A stretch of 64,000 bases of DNA, from the NCBI RefSeq assembly GCF_002077945.1, contig NZ_LVYD01000001.1, positions 496,001-560,000 of the forward strand, given 5' to 3'. The notes beneath the pieces were generated by a model. It was not told the origin of the DNA, ran no database searches, and saw nothing but the letters and a program-made list of their open reading frames with translations. This stretch comes from Niastella vici (GTDB lineage: Bacteria > Bacteroidota > Bacteroidia > Chitinophagales > Chitinophagaceae). The translations under genes were made by a program, and so were the position numbers. Within the stretch, counting starts at the first letter, position 1. Each line of letters opens with the position of its first letter. Shown here piece after piece: positions 8,886-19,013 of this stretch.

Positions 8886-9830
8886 TTATTTTTTTAGTCC
8901 TATCTCTCTTAAACGTTCATCGAGGTATTCGCCGGCTGTAGCATCGGGAAATGCCTTGGGATGACTGGCATCAATACAACTTTCGAGGCAGGCCAGGCTC
9001 ATTTCGCCTTTTGGATGCAGGAAGAAAGGTATTGAAAACCGTGAGGTACCCCACATTTCTTTTGGTGGATTTACTACGCGGTGCGTAGTAGATTTCAGCT
9101 TATTGTTGGTAAGCCGTTGAAGCATATCGCCTACATTCACCACGATCTGTTCGGGCAATGAAGTTACCCCCACCCATTCGTTTTGTTTTGTCAAGATCTG
9201 TAAACCGTCGGCAGAAGCGCCTACCAGCAGGGTAATTAAATTAATATCCTCATGTTGCTCGGCACGAATGGCTGATTTGGGTTCCTGTGTAATGGGCGGA
9301 TAATGGATGGCCCGCAAAATGGAATTGCCATTATGTATATGCTCATCAAAATAATGCTCATCCAACCCCAGGTACAGGGCAATGGCCTGCAATAATGCCC
9401 GCCCCGATTTCTCGAATGCCCGGTATGCTTTTGTAAAGGTGGTATTAAATGAAGGTACATCGGCTACCTGCACATTGTCGGGATATTCGCTTTTTACCGG
9501 ATCATTGTCATCAACGATCTGCCCGAACTGGAAGAACTCTTTCAGGTCTGGTGCATCACTGCCTTTTGCATGTTCTTTACCGAAAGACGTATAACCACGC
9601 TGCCCCGCCAGCCCTGGTATTTCATATTGTTTTTTGGTTTCACCGGGAAGTGCAAAGAATTGTTGAACATATTTGTAGAGATCAGCAATAAGCTCATCGG
9701 GAATACCATGATTCTTTACTGCTACAAATCCTACATCTTCATACGCCTTACCCAGTTGGTTTACGAAAGCTTGCTTCAGCTGCGGATCGCCTGATAAAAA
9801 ATCGGCGAGGTTGACTGCCGGTATTGCCAT
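8886..9830 (-). CDS. 2-oxoglutarate/Fe(II) dioxygenase, isopenicillin N synthase-like family
   Basis: 314 residues. Seen: N-terminal DIOX_N block (IPAVNLADF...DVGFVAVKNHGIP), then the jelly-roll domain with the iron ligands H and D in EQHEDINLITLL, the distal His in STTHRVVNP, and the cosubstrate-binding R-x-S in SRFSIPFF. Known: the family uses 2-oxoglutarate and O2 to hydroxylate or desaturate small molecules; members are often annotated as flavonol-synthase or gibberellin-oxidase-like. The true substrate cannot be deduced. It stands alone with its own terminator. Confidence 0.88.
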   Translation of the reverse strand: MAIPAVNLADFLSGDPQLKQAFVNQLGKAYEDVGFVAVKNHGIPDELIADLYKYVQQFFALPGETKKQYEIPGLAGQRGYTSFGKEHAKGSDAPDLKEFFQFGQIVDDNDPVKSEYPDNVQVADVPSFNTTFTKAYRAFEKSGRALLQAIALYLGLDEHYFDEHIHNGNSILRAIHYPPITQEPKSAIRAEQHEDINLITLLVGASADGLQILTKQNEWVGVTSLPEQIVVNVGDMLQRLTNNKLKSTTHRVVNPPKEMWGTSRFSIPFFLHPKGEMSLACLESCIDASHPKAFPDATAGEYLDERLREIGLKK

Positions 9831-9985
9831 AAAAATTATTTATTTCGGTTAATACAATGAATTACCTGAAAATTGCGAGGAACATACAATTTACAAAACC
9901 CTGCATCCCCCACAAAATTTCAGTAATAAATTATTGCAATACCGGCATAAGGGTATTTGGGTAACTGGAAGTCATTACCAGATTG

Positions 9986-10546
9986 TTAATTCGATGCGGC
10001 GGCAGTTTTAGTTTCGGCTGCGGCCTTTTCTTCAGGGGTAAGGTCCATGATCGCATAATGCTTAACATCGTTGATCAACACTTCGTCCAGTACGTTTACC
10101 AGGTGCTGGTAATTCGATTCGGGTGTTGGCTTAACCATCAACATAAGGTCTTTGCGTTTTCCAATTTTATCGAGGGCCCGTTGTTTGTTCCTAACGATCT
10201 GCCCCAGCCCATCAGTCAGCGAATAATTGGTAATCCCATATGTATTCGTTTGCAATGCTTCGGTTAACTCGCCGTGATAGTAGAAGATCTTGTCGTCTTT
10301 GAGCGGTATTATGGTCAATGCCGTGCTTTTGCCCACATTCATATCTGGTGTCTTGGGGTCGGTGTCATCGGGCATCACCAGTTTCATTTGCATGGGCTCC
10401 GACATAGACGTAGTAAAAATAAAAAATGTGATGAGCAAAAACCCAAGGTCAACCATAGGAGTTAAGTCAACGCGGGTACTATGTTTTTTACTTCTGCGCA
10501 CACCGGGTTTATTGCCGCCGGCGGCAGGGATGTTAATTTCAGCCAT
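9986..10546 (-). CDS. exbD: ExbD/TolR-family biopolymer transport protein
   Basis: 186 residues. A cytoplasmic basic N-terminus (RRSKKHSTRVDLTPMVDLGFLLITFFIF) carries the conserved membrane-embedded Asp in PMVD, which uses the proton gradient; a periplasmic domain follows and the tail is Ala/Glu rich. Known: ExbD works with ExbB to energise TonB-dependent receptors. No exbB or tonB lies in the window, so this is either an orphan copy or one whose partners lie elsewhere. Confidence 0.88.
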   Translation of the reverse strand: MAEINIPAAGGNKPGVRRSKKHSTRVDLTPMVDLGFLLITFFIFTTSMSEPMQMKLVMPDDTDPKTPDMNVGKSTALTIIPLKDDKIFYYHGELTEALQTNTYGITNYSLTDGLGQIVRNKQRALDKIGKRKDLMLMVKPTPESNYQHLVNVLDEVLINDVKHYAIMDLTPEEKAAAETKTAAASN

Positions 10547-10678
10547 AACTATTTGGTTTGTACTATAAGATGCGGTGGCACAATTTTTCCATATATACTT
10601 AAATCATTTTGCTTAATGACTGAAATCAGCCATACAGCCAGATGGGGTTGGTAATTTTAATCACCAAAAATAAATAAC

Positions 10679-11521
10679 ATGAAAACGCTGGTAGTTCCTA
10701 CCGATTTTTCCTCTGTATCGGTCAATGCAGTAAATTATGCTGTTGATATGGCAGAGGCAATTAATGCCGGTATCGTATTACTGCACGTGTACAATATACC
10801 GGTATCCTATACAGACGGGCCTGTTTCACCTGTAACCACCGTATCGGTTGAAGAAATAAAACGAACCAGTGAGTTACGCCTCGAAGAAATTAAAAAAAGC
10901 CTGGTAACAGTTACCTCGGGCCGCATTGAAATATTTACCGAAGCCCGCCTCGGCGAAACCATCGACGAGCTGGAACAGCTTTGCAACTCTGTAGAACCGC
11001 TGGCGATAATCATGGGCAGTCACGGCACCACCGGGTTAGAACGCATGATCATGGGCAGTACGACGTTAACCGCTATACGACATTTGAAATGCCCGGTAAT
11101 TGTAGTACCGTCCGGCACTACGTATCATGGTATAAAAAAGATCGGACTGGCCTGCGATTTTGATAATGTTGTACATACAACCCCGGTTGAATATATAAAA
11201 AATATAGTCAGGGAATTCAATGCAGACCTATATGTGCTGAATGTTCAGCATATAAAACAGGAAGAGGATGAGCTGGCCGAAGAAGCTATTATGGATACGG
11301 CTTACCTCGATGCCATGCTCGATGATGTGCGGCCCACCTACGTTCAGCTTACGGGGAAGGATGTGGCCGAAAGCATTCACGCATTTGCCGAAAACAACAA
11401 CCTCGACCTGGTAATGGTGATACCTAAAAAACACAAGTTCATCGACAGCCTGTTCCATAAAAGCCAAAGTAAAGAATTACTAACCCATACACATATACCC
11501 ATTGTTTCTATTCATGAATAG
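10679..11521 (+). CDS. Tandem-domain universal stress protein
   Basis: 280 residues with two USP domains. The first (MKTLVVPTDFSSVSVNAVNYAVDMA) contains the ATP-binding Gly motif as MGSHGTTGLERMIMGSTTLTAIRHLKCPVIVVP. The second, from about residue 150 (KKIGLACDFDNVV), lacks that Gly motif and ends in a degenerate form (VMVIPKKHKFIDSLFHKSQS...PIVSIHE). One nucleotide-binding half plus one degenerate half is the usual Bacteroidota arrangement. Monocistronic, followed by a strong terminator. Confidence 0.9.
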   Translation: MKTLVVPTDFSSVSVNAVNYAVDMAEAINAGIVLLHVYNIPVSYTDGPVSPVTTVSVEEIKRTSELRLEEIKKSLVTVTSGRIEIFTEARLGETIDELEQLCNSVEPLAIIMGSHGTTGLERMIMGSTTLTAIRHLKCPVIVVPSGTTYHGIKKIGLACDFDNVVHTTPVEYIKNIVREFNADLYVLNVQHIKQEEDELAEEAIMDTAYLDAMLDDVRPTYVQLTGKDVAESIHAFAENNNLDLVMVIPKKHKFIDSLFHKSQSKELLTHTHIPIVSIHE

Positions 11522-11530
11522 AAACAATAA

Positions 11531-11570
11531 AAAAACGGTCGTCCCTGCTAAGCTGAGACGACCGTTTTTA
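11531..11570. terminator. Bidirectional terminator between usp and asnS
   Basis: AAAAACGGTCGTC pairs with GACGACCGTTTTT around a 13-base loop. A and T runs on both sides let it serve both converging genes. Confidence 0.85.
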
Positions 11571-11586
11571 TTTGTAGATAATGTTA

Positions 11587-13026
11587 TTAGAATTCTGCGT
11601 TCTTTGGCGTTCTGGGGAATGCGATCACATCGCGAATGTTGGTCATACCGGTAACAAACAACACCATCCGTTCAAAGCCAAGTCCAAAACCGGCATGCGG
11701 TACAGAGCCATAACGGCGGGTATCGAGGTACCACCACATTTCTTCAACCGGAATATGCATTTCTTTCATTCGTTCGGTGAGTTTTTCAAGGCGTTCTTCC
11801 CTTTGTGAACCACCTACTATTTCACCAATACCGGGCGCCAGAATATCCATAGCCGCTACAGTTTTGCCATCATCGTTCTGCCGCATGTAAAACGCCTTGA
11901 TGTCTTTGGGATAACCGGTAACGATCACCGGTTTTTTAAAATGCTTTTCAACCAGGTACCGCTCATGCTCACTCTGCATATCGATGCCCCATTTCACTTC
12001 GTACTGGAATTTCTTTTTCTTATATGCCGGTGAATTAAGTAAAATATCAATGGCCTCGGTATAGGTAATGCGCTCAAAATTGTTGTTTAATACAAATTCC
12101 AGCTTTTCTATGAGGCCCATTTCACTGCGTTTATCCTGGGGCAGTTGTTTTTCTTCTTCTGCCAGGCGTTGCGCCAGGAATTCCAGGTCTTCGCGGTTAT
12201 GCTCCATGGCATAACGAATAAGGTATTTTATGAACTCTTCGGCCAGGTTCATATTGTCTTCGAGGTCGTAAAAGGCCATTTCAGGTTCTATCATCCAGAA
12301 CTCTGCAAGGTGGCGCGGGGTATTGGAGTTTTCGGCACGGAAGGTAGGACCAAACGTATAGATCTCACTAAAGGCCGTGGCTGCGAGCTCGCCTTCCAGT
12401 TGTCCGCTTACCGTTAAATTGGTGCTGCGACCGAAGAAGTCTTCTTTAAAGTTGATGGAACCGTCTTCGTTACGCGGCGGGTTATCGAACGGTAAGGTAG
12501 TAACCCGGAACATTTCACCGGCGCCTTCAGCATCGCTGGCGGTAACGATGGGCGTGTGCAAATACACAAACCCCTTTTCGTTAAAGAACTGGTGAATGGC
12601 AAAAGCCAGTGCATGCCGCACGCGGAATACCGCGCCAAAAGTATTGGTGCGGAACCGGAGGTGGGCTATTTCGCGTAAATATTCAAGACTTGGTCTGTTT
12701 CTAAGCTGCAACGGATATTTTTCAGCGTCGCAATCGCCCAGGATCTCAATAGAAGTTGCTTTTACTTCCACTTTCTGGCCCTTACCCATGGAAGCTATAA
12801 GGGTTCCGGTCGCTTTTATGGAAGCGCTTTGGGTGATCCGCTTTTGGGTTGCTTCATCCAACATGCCCAATTCAACCACTACCTGTATATTATTATTGGT
12901 ACTGCCGTCATTAATGGCAATAAACTGATTATTGCGGAAACCGCGCACCCAACCCATAACAATAACTTCCTGACCGGTAGGCTCACTGGCCAGCAGATCT
13001 TTAACTTTTACCCGTTTGTTGAACAT
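11587..13026 (-). CDS. asnS: Asparaginyl-tRNA synthetase
   Basis: 479 residues, normal length. Seen: N-terminal OB-fold anticodon-binding domain ([22 protein letters not shown]), then the class II core with [22 protein letters not shown] (motif 2) and the C-terminal motif 3 [15 protein letters not shown]. Known: charges tRNA-Asn with asparagine in the cytoplasm. Essential core gene; nothing looks disrupted. Confidence 0.97.
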   Translation of the reverse strand: MFNKRVKVKDLLASEPTGQEVIVMGWVRGFRNNQFIAINDGSTNNNIQVVVELGMLDEATQKRITQSASIKATGTLIASMGKGQKVEVKATSIEILGDCDAEKYPLQLRNRPSLEYLREIAHLRFRTNTFGAVFRVRHALAFAIHQFFNEKGFVYLHTPIVTASDAEGAGEMFRVTTLPFDNPPRNEDGSINFKEDFFGRSTNLTVSGQLEGELAATAFSEIYTFGPTFRAENSNTPRHLAEFWMIEPEMAFYDLEDNMNLAEEFIKYLIRYAMEHNREDLEFLAQRLAEEEKQLPQDKRSEMGLIEKLEFVLNNNFERITYTEAIDILLNSPAYKKKKFQYEVKWGIDMQSEHERYLVEKHFKKPVIVTGYPKDIKAFYMRQNDDGKTVAAMDILAPGIGEIVGGSQREERLEKLTERMKEMHIPVEEMWWYLDTRRYGSVPHAGFGLGFERMVLFVTGMTNIRDVIAFPRTPKNAEF

Positions 13027-13046
13027 ATCCTATAGATTTTTAAAGG

Positions 13047-13078
13047 CTCCCGACCTCGTCGGGAGGGCTGCAAAGATA
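13047..13078 (-). promoter_or_regulatory. asnS promoter box and 5'-terminal mRNA hairpin
   Basis: TATCTTTG at 13078-13071 matches TAnnTTTG, giving a predicted start near 13064. The perfect hairpin CTCCCGAC-CTC-GTCGGGAG (13047-13065) would therefore be the very 5' end of the asnS mRNA, a place where hairpins stabilise transcripts. No T-box-like features were seen. Confidence 0.5.
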
Positions 13079-13210
13079 AGTATTGGCAGAAGTTTGGGAG
13101 CTGAAATAAAACCGTATAAAAAATATTTGAATAACTAATGACTGTTAGGTTGTAAAAGGGCCTGAGCAGGATCAGGCAAATTGCTTTTGCTTTCTCCTAC
13201 TTTTGATACC

Positions 13211-14194
13211 ATGAAAACCGCTTTTTTTTCGACCCAGTCGTACGATAGGGATTATTTCAGCCGCTTTAACACCCGGCACGAGCTGGTATTTTTTGAAGCG
13301 CCGCTAAACGAAAAAACAGTTTCGCTGGCCAATGGCTGCCAGGCAGTGTGTGTTTTTGTAAATGACCAGCTGAACGAAGCGGTCATCAGCCAGCTTGCGG
13401 CCTTGGGCATACAACTCATAGCCATGCGTTGTGCCGGGTACAACAATGTTAACCTGGCGGCCGCCCAATTACATAATATTAAAGTAGTGCGGGTACCGGC
13501 TTATTCGCCCTACGCGGTGGCCGAGCATGCGGTGGCGCTTATTCTTACCCTCAACCGCAAAACGCATAAGGCGTATAACCGCGTGCGGGAAGGCAATTTT
13601 TCGCTGGAAAAACTTACCGGTTTCGATCTGCATGGAAAAACGGTGGGGGTTATTGGCACCGGGAAAATAGGCCAGGTATTTTGTGATATTATGAAAGGCT
13701 TTGGTTGCCGGGTGCTGGCATTTGATCTTATTGCCAATAAAGAACTACAGGCAAAAGGCATTGAATACCTGCCACTGGTACAATTGCTGCCCCAGTGCGA
13801 TATTATTTCGCTGCATTGCCCGCTTACCGAACAAACCAGGCATATTATTAATTCAGATACATTAGGCTTGATGAAACCCGGCGTTATGCTTGTTAATACA
13901 AGCCGGGGCGCATTAATTGATACCCGTTCCGTTATTCATGCCCTCAAAAGCGGCCAGCTGCGATACCTGGGCATTGACGTATACGAACAGGAAGAAAAAT
14001 TGTTTTTCCATAACCTCTCAGAAGAGATCATTGAAGATGATGACATAATGCGGTTAATGAGCTTTCCGAACGTATTAATAACAAGCCATCAGGGATTTTT
14101 TACTGATGAAGCGCTTATAGAGATAGCCAAAACCACCCTGCAGAATATTACTGATGCCGAAGAAGGTAAAACATTAGTAAATAAAATAGTATAA
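13211..14194 (+). CDS. ldhA: D-lactate dehydrogenase (2-hydroxyacid dehydrogenase)
   Basis: 327 residues. The chosen ATG gives MKTAFFSTQSYDRDYF, the usual start of fermentative D-LDH; upstream in-frame codons are rare starts. Seen: Rossmann motif GKTVGVIGTGKIGQVF, the substrate Arg region NTSRGALIDT, catalytic Glu (GIDVYEQEE) and catalytic His in TSHQGFFT. Known: reduces pyruvate to D-lactate with NADH. A TACTTTTG -7 box at 13198-13205 lies only 5 bases before the ATG, so the mRNA may be almost leaderless. Confidence 0.92.
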   Translation: MKTAFFSTQSYDRDYFSRFNTRHELVFFEAPLNEKTVSLANGCQAVCVFVNDQLNEAVISQLAALGIQLIAMRCAGYNNVNLAAAQLHNIKVVRVPAYSPYAVAEHAVALILTLNRKTHKAYNRVREGNFSLEKLTGFDLHGKTVGVIGTGKIGQVFCDIMKGFGCRVLAFDLIANKELQAKGIEYLPLVQLLPQCDIISLHCPLTEQTRHIINSDTLGLMKPGVMLVNTSRGALIDTRSVIHALKSGQLRYLGIDVYEQEEKLFFHNLSEEIIEDDDIMRLMSFPNVLITSHQGFFTDEALIEIAKTTLQNITDAEEGKTLVNKIV

Positions 14195-14319
14195 CGCAGC
14201 GCACTTAAAAAGGCGGAAATTGGCTTGCAGACAAGTTAATGTCTTGTTTACATTTATTATTTTTATTCCTTACTTTCGAACCCCTGATCTATTAAACCTA
14301 TAACATAACGCATTGCAAT

Positions 14320-16257
14320 ATGAATAAACTGGTTGCTTTTTGCCTCACCGTTCTAACGGGTAGTGTTTCTTATGCCCAATCACCCACGGTCAACATTTCC
14401 AGTCCGGATAAATCAATAAAAGTTACCTGCTCACTCGACGCTTCGGGGAAACCGCAATATTCGGTTCAATATAAAGGCAGTGCAGTGCTGGAAACTTCGC
14501 TGCTCGGGCTCGTACGCGCCGACGGCGATTTCTCTCAGTCACTAACACAAACCGGTTCCGACCCGGTTAAAATAGTAAAAGACAAATACCGGCTGGAAAC
14601 CGGCAAACGCCAGAACAATGAGTATACGGCCAACCGGCAGGTGATCCATTATAAAAATGCAGCCGGTGGATTGATGGATATCATTTGGCAACTCTCCAAC
14701 GACGGAGTGGCCTTTCGCTATTATTTTCCCGGCGCCAACGGCGAGCCTAAAAAAATAGATACAGAATTTACTTCTTTTCATTTTCCCGCAAGCGCCAAAG
14801 GCTGGCTGCAACCTATGAGTGTGGCCAAAACCGGCTGGGAAAAAGTAAATCCCTGTTATGAAGAATTTTACGAGAAAGGTATTGCAGCCGGAACGCCTTC
14901 GCCATTGAAAGCCGGCTGGGTGTACCCTGCCCTGTTTCAATCGGCCGGCCATTGGCTGCTGATCACCGAAGCCGACATGGATGGCACTTGGTGCGCCACC
15001 AAACTCGATAACGATTCGGCCAATGCCAATTATCATATAGCCTTTCCCGATGCCCGTGAAGTGATCCCCGGCAGCGGTTTAAAACCACAATCTGCCCTGC
15101 CCTGGTATTCGCCCTGGCGGGTAATTACCATTGGCAGCCTGGCCACCATTATTGAATCAACCCTGGGCACCGACCTGGCCAAACCCGCTGCAACAACGCA
15201 GAACTTTTCTTTTGCAAAGGCCGGCAAATCGGCCTGGAGTTGGGCCCTTTTGAAAGATGATTCCACGGTGTATTCCGTTCAAAAACGCTTTATTGATTAT
15301 GCGGCCGATATGAACTGGCAGTACAGCCTCATTGATGCCGATTGGGATACCAAAATAGGATACGACAGCATACAATTGCTGATCAATTATGCAAAGCAAA
15401 AGAAGGTTGGCATCTGGTTATGGTATAATTCGGCCGGAAGCTGGAATTCGACTCCCTATCACCCCCGTAATAAATTGCTTACCCACGAAGAGCGGGAAAA
15501 AGAATTCAGCCGGTTACAGAAAATGGGCGCGGCCGGCGCCAAGATCGATTTCTTTGGTGGCGACGGTCAATCGATGATCCGTTATTACCTCGATATTTTA
15601 AAAGATGCTACCGCGCATCATTTACTGGTGAACTTTCATGGCGCTACCCTGCCCCGCGGCTGGCAGCGTACCTGGCCAAATTTAATGAGCACAGAAGCCA
15701 TTAAAGGTTTCGAATATATAACCTTTAGCCAGCACGATGCCGATGAAGAGCCCACGCACGCCGCCATGCTGCCCTTCACCCGCAATGCCTTTGACCCCAT
15801 GGACTTTACGCCCATGTGTTTATATAAGATCCCGCGCATCAACCGGCAAACCACTTCAGCGTTTGAGCTGGCCTTATCAGTCCTGTTCTTATCAGGTTCG
15901 CAGCATTTTATTGAAATACCCGAAGGCATGGCCCATATGCCGGTTTATGTAAAAAATTTCCTGCGCCAGTTACCCACCAACTGGGACGATGTGAAATTCA
16001 TTGATGGGTTCCCCGGTCAGTACATAGTGCTGGCGCGAAAAGCAGGCAACAAATGGTATATCACAGGCATCAATGGCACCGGGGAAGAAAAAAACCTGAC
16101 GCTCAATCTGGATGGGTTCAAAGCTAAAAAAGCCACCATTTTCTTAAACAGCAAAGGCAACACCTTTATTGATCAGCAGGCTATTCCGGTTCAACCCGGT
16201 AAAAAGCAAATGGTGACGCTGGGTAGTCACGATGGGTTTGTAATGGTGTTGGAGTAA
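14320..16257 (+). CDS. Glycoside hydrolase family 97, retaining type
   Basis: 645 residues with a signal peptide ending near SVSYAQ. The N-terminal beta-sandwich (residues about 25-290) is followed by the catalytic barrel (SAWSWALLKDDSTVYSVQKRFIDYAAD...GIWLWYN). The motif AGAKIDFFGGDGQ (Asp410) and NLMSTEAIKGFEY (Glu459) match the nucleophile and acid/base positions of retaining GH97 enzymes such as the Bacteroides alpha-galactosidase, rather than the all-Glu SusB type; this is from recalled family knowledge. Likely periplasmic alpha-galactosidase or alpha-glucosidase. No SusCD partners are adjacent. Confidence 0.88.
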   Translation: MNKLVAFCLTVLTGSVSYAQSPTVNISSPDKSIKVTCSLDASGKPQYSVQYKGSAVLETSLLGLVRADGDFSQSLTQTGSDPVKIVKDKYRLETGKRQNNEYTANRQVIHYKNAAGGLMDIIWQLSNDGVAFRYYFPGANGEPKKIDTEFTSFHFPASAKGWLQPMSVAKTGWEKVNPCYEEFYEKGIAAGTPSPLKAGWVYPALFQSAGHWLLITEADMDGTWCATKLDNDSANANYHIAFPDAREVIPGSGLKPQSALPWYSPWRVITIGSLATIIESTLGTDLAKPAATTQNFSFAKAGKSAWSWALLKDDSTVYSVQKRFIDYAADMNWQYSLIDADWDTKIGYDSIQLLINYAKQKKVGIWLWYNSAGSWNSTPYHPRNKLLTHEEREKEFSRLQKMGAAGAKIDFFGGDGQSMIRYYLDILKDATAHHLLVNFHGATLPRGWQRTWPNLMSTEAIKGFEYITFSQHDADEEPTHAAMLPFTRNAFDPMDFTPMCLYKIPRINRQTTSAFELALSVLFLSGSQHFIEIPEGMAHMPVYVKNFLRQLPTNWDDVKFIDGFPGQYIVLARKAGNKWYITGINGTGEEKNLTLNLDGFKAKKATIFLNSKGNTFIDQQAIPVQPGKKQMVTLGSHDGFVMVLE

Positions 16258-16285
16258 TAGTACAAATCACGGTAAATCAAATATG

Positions 16286-16321
16286 AAGGTGAGTCATCCG
16301 GCAACGGGCGACTCACCTTTT
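16286..16321 (+). terminator. Terminator of the GH97 gene
   Basis: AAGGTGAGTC and GACTCACCTTT form a 10-bp stem ending in a short T run, about 30 bases after the stop codon. Confidence 0.75.
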
Positions 16322-16368
16322 CACTTAATATTTACTTATATCGTAAATACCGGCCCGGTTAAAATCGG

Positions 16369-16376
16369 TACTTTTG
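16369..16376 (+). promoter_or_regulatory. Promoter -7 box of feoB
   Basis: TACTTTTG matches TAnnTTTG and lies 53 bases before the feoB ATG. No good -33 TTTG and no clear Fur box was seen. Confidence 0.45.
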
Positions 16377-16429
16377 CGCTCTTGTTGAAACCCTTTTGCT
16401 TAGGTATTAGGTAAAAGGGTATTTTAGTA

Positions 16430-18553
16430 ATGGCGAAGACGATACATATTGCATTAGTAGGAAATCCAAACAGCGGCAAAAGTTCCCTGTTCAATGTTTT
16501 AACCGGCCTGAACCAGAAAGTAGGCAACTTTCCGGGTGTAACGGTAGACAAAAAAGTAGGCTCCTGTCAGTTATCAGAGGGCCTCACTGCCGCTATTATC
16601 GACCTGCCTGGTACCTACAGTTTGTACCCCCGGCGCGAAGATGAGTGGGTAGCTTACCGCGTGTTGATGCAGCAGGATAAAGAGGTGGAAATGCCAGAAA
16701 TGGTGGTGCTCATCGCTGATGCCAGCAACCTGAAACGAAACCTGTTATTTGCTTCCCAGATCATTGACCTGAAAATACCTGTAGTAGTGGGCCTTACCAT
16801 GATGGATATCGCCCGCCAAAAAGGCATCCAGATCGATGTGGCAGAATTGGAAAGAGAGCTGGGCGTACCGGTAATTCCCATCAACCCCCGCAAGAACAAA
16901 GGTATTCAACCCCTGAAAAAAGCGATAGAACAAACCGCTCTCGAATTATATAAAGCGCCCGTACGCGATTTTATCAATAACGAAGCCCTGGCGCCGGCTG
17001 CCATTCGCAGTGTAAAAGAATTATTCCCCGAACTGAGCGACTATAAAGCCATTCATTACCTCATCAATCACGAATCGTTTTCCCTGAATGGAAGTTTTCA
17101 GGAAAAAATTGAATCAATTGAACAGGTCAATAATTTCAATCATACAAAAACGCAGGCCGAAGAGATCTTGCAACGGTATCAGCGTATCGGTTCCATCCTG
17201 AAGCAATCGGTATCGGAGCCATCGCCCCTGCAAAAAACATTGTTCACCGAAAAGCTCGATAATATTTTCCTGCACCGCCGCTGGGGATATTTTATTCTGC
17301 TTTCAGTATTGTTCTTGTTATTTCAAAGTGTGTTCTGGCTGGCCGAGTATCCAATGAATTTCATCGACTGGGGTTTTGGTGCAATAAGCAGCTGGTTAAG
17401 CAATGTACTGCCAACCGGCTGGTTCGCCGATCTGTTAATAAATGGTATTTGGGCGGGGTTAGGTGGTATTATGGTATTTATACCGCAGATCATGATCCTG
17501 TTTGGCCTGGTGACCATTCTGGAAGATACCGGTTATATGGCCCGTATTAGTTTTTTAACCGACAAGCTGATGCGCAAAGTGGGTTTGAACGGTAAAAGCG
17601 TAATGCCCATGATCAGCGGGTTTGCCTGTGCGGTTCCGGCCATCATGAGCGCCCGTAATATTGAAAACAAAAAAGAAAGACTGCTAACCATACTGGTTAC
17701 CCCATTGATGAGCTGCAGCGCCCGCCTGCCGGTATATACCATTTTGATCGGACTGGTAATACCAAAGAAAATGTTTGCCGGCTTTTTGGGATTGCAGGGT
17801 TTGGTGATGATGGGCTTATACTTACTGGGACCCATTATGTCGTTGCTGGTTTCGTATATCGCCCGTTTGTTTATTGATATAAAAGAAAAAAGCTTTTTCA
17901 TACTGGAGCTTCCGGTGTACCGTGCACCCCGCTGGAAGAACGTGTTTGTAACCATGATCAACAAGGCAAAGATCTTTGTATTTGATGCCGGCAGGGTGAT
18001 CATGATCATCAGCCTGATATTGTGGGCGCTGAGCACCTATGGTCCCAAAGAAAAAATGAAAAGCGTTGAAGCCCATTACGCCCAGCAGGTGAAACAACAT
18101 CCTGAACAGGCAGCCGAGCTGAACCGCCTGAAGAATACCGAACTTTTACAAAACTCCTATGCCGGTATACTGGGCCGCAGTATTGAACCGGTTATTCAAC
18201 CCCTGGGCTACGACTGGAAAATTGGTATCGCATTGATCACTTCATTTGCCGCCCGCGAAGTTTTTGTGGGAACCATGGCCACTTTGTATAGTGTAGAAGG
18301 AGGTGACGATGCCGATGAAAACACCCTGATGTCTAAAATGAATGCAGCGGTAAGACCCGACGGAACCAAAGTGTATAGCCTGGCTGCCGGAATATCCCTG
18401 ATGATCTTTTATGCATTTGCCATGCAGTGTATGAGTACGCTGGCGATCGTAAAACGGGAAACCCGTAGCTGGAAATGGCCGCTGATACAACTGGTGTATA
18501 TGACCGGCCTCGCTTATATAATGAGCTTTATTGCTTACCAGTTGCTAAAATAG
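16430..18553 (+). CDS. feoB: Ferrous iron transporter FeoB
   Basis: 707 residues. Seen: cytosolic G domain with G1 GNPNSGKSS (residues 11-19), G3 DLPGTY and a G4-like position at GLTMMD; a helical insertion to about residue 280; then two Gate domains with the paired Cys-containing motifs GFACAVPAIMSARN and a C-terminal EVFVGTMATLYS. Known: GTP-linked uptake of Fe2+ across the inner membrane. The usual upstream feoA is absent and no FeoA-like domain is fused, so FeoA must lie elsewhere or be dispensable. Confidence 0.95.
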   Translation: MAKTIHIALVGNPNSGKSSLFNVLTGLNQKVGNFPGVTVDKKVGSCQLSEGLTAAIIDLPGTYSLYPRREDEWVAYRVLMQQDKEVEMPEMVVLIADASNLKRNLLFASQIIDLKIPVVVGLTMMDIARQKGIQIDVAELERELGVPVIPINPRKNKGIQPLKKAIEQTALELYKAPVRDFINNEALAPAAIRSVKELFPELSDYKAIHYLINHESFSLNGSFQEKIESIEQVNNFNHTKTQAEEILQRYQRIGSILKQSVSEPSPLQKTLFTEKLDNIFLHRRWGYFILLSVLFLLFQSVFWLAEYPMNFIDWGFGAISSWLSNVLPTGWFADLLINGIWAGLGGIMVFIPQIMILFGLVTILEDTGYMARISFLTDKLMRKVGLNGKSVMPMISGFACAVPAIMSARNIENKKERLLTILVTPLMSCSARLPVYTILIGLVIPKKMFAGFLGLQGLVMMGLYLLGPIMSLLVSYIARLFIDIKEKSFFILELPVYRAPRWKNVFVTMINKAKIFVFDAGRVIMIISLILWALSTYGPKEKMKSVEAHYAQQVKQHPEQAAELNRLKNTELLQNSYAGILGRSIEPVIQPLGYDWKIGIALITSFAAREVFVGTMATLYSVEGGDDADENTLMSKMNAAVRPDGTKVYSLAAGISLMIFYAFAMQCMSTLAIVKRETRSWKWPLIQLVYMTGLAYIMSFIAYQLLK

Positions 18554-19013
18554 ATTTTTAGATTTCGAAATTTCTGGATTTTGAGATTTAAAAATTTGCT
18601 AAGTGCCCCCGACTGAAAGAAATCAAAAAATCTCGAAATCCCTAAATCCCAAAATCAAAAAAAGAGCTCGCGAAAGAGCCCCTTTTTGTTTTGTCCAATC
18701 CATGAAAAATAAACCGTCCTTAAATATCTTGTTGTATTTACAATTACATGTTTAATTCATAGTAAAAGTAATGTGTATCGCGTGTTGCGCCTTAATCAAC
18801 GACTCCCCTTAACTAACAACTAACAAAACCAGTTTCTTTCATTTACGCAATACATGGTTGTATATATGACGGTAAATGATTGAAATAGTTTGTTATAGAA
18901 ATCTTAAATGGTTGCAATAACAACTTTCAGGGAAAGTATTGGTCAGGAGCAGCTTGTAATGAAAGATGAAAAAGAAAAGAGTGGCTTTAAGTAGATTTTA
19001 ATGAGGAGTTGTT
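18554..19013. other. Intergenic region with long imperfect inverted repeat and terminator
   Basis: Just after feoB, an A/T-rich arm (18553-18596, GATTTCGAAATTTCTGGATT) faces a complementary arm (18619-18657, AATCTCGAAATCCCTAAATC), forming a long imperfect stem. A second hairpin at 18658-18690 (AAAAAG-GCTC / GAGC-CTTTTT) is terminator-like. From about 18700 to 19013 I see no gene. Confidence 0.55.

Noticed and set aside
18553-18690. CRISPR-like repeats after feoB
   Set aside because: The A/T-rich repeats are one imperfect inverted pair, not evenly spaced direct repeats; no cas genes are in the window.
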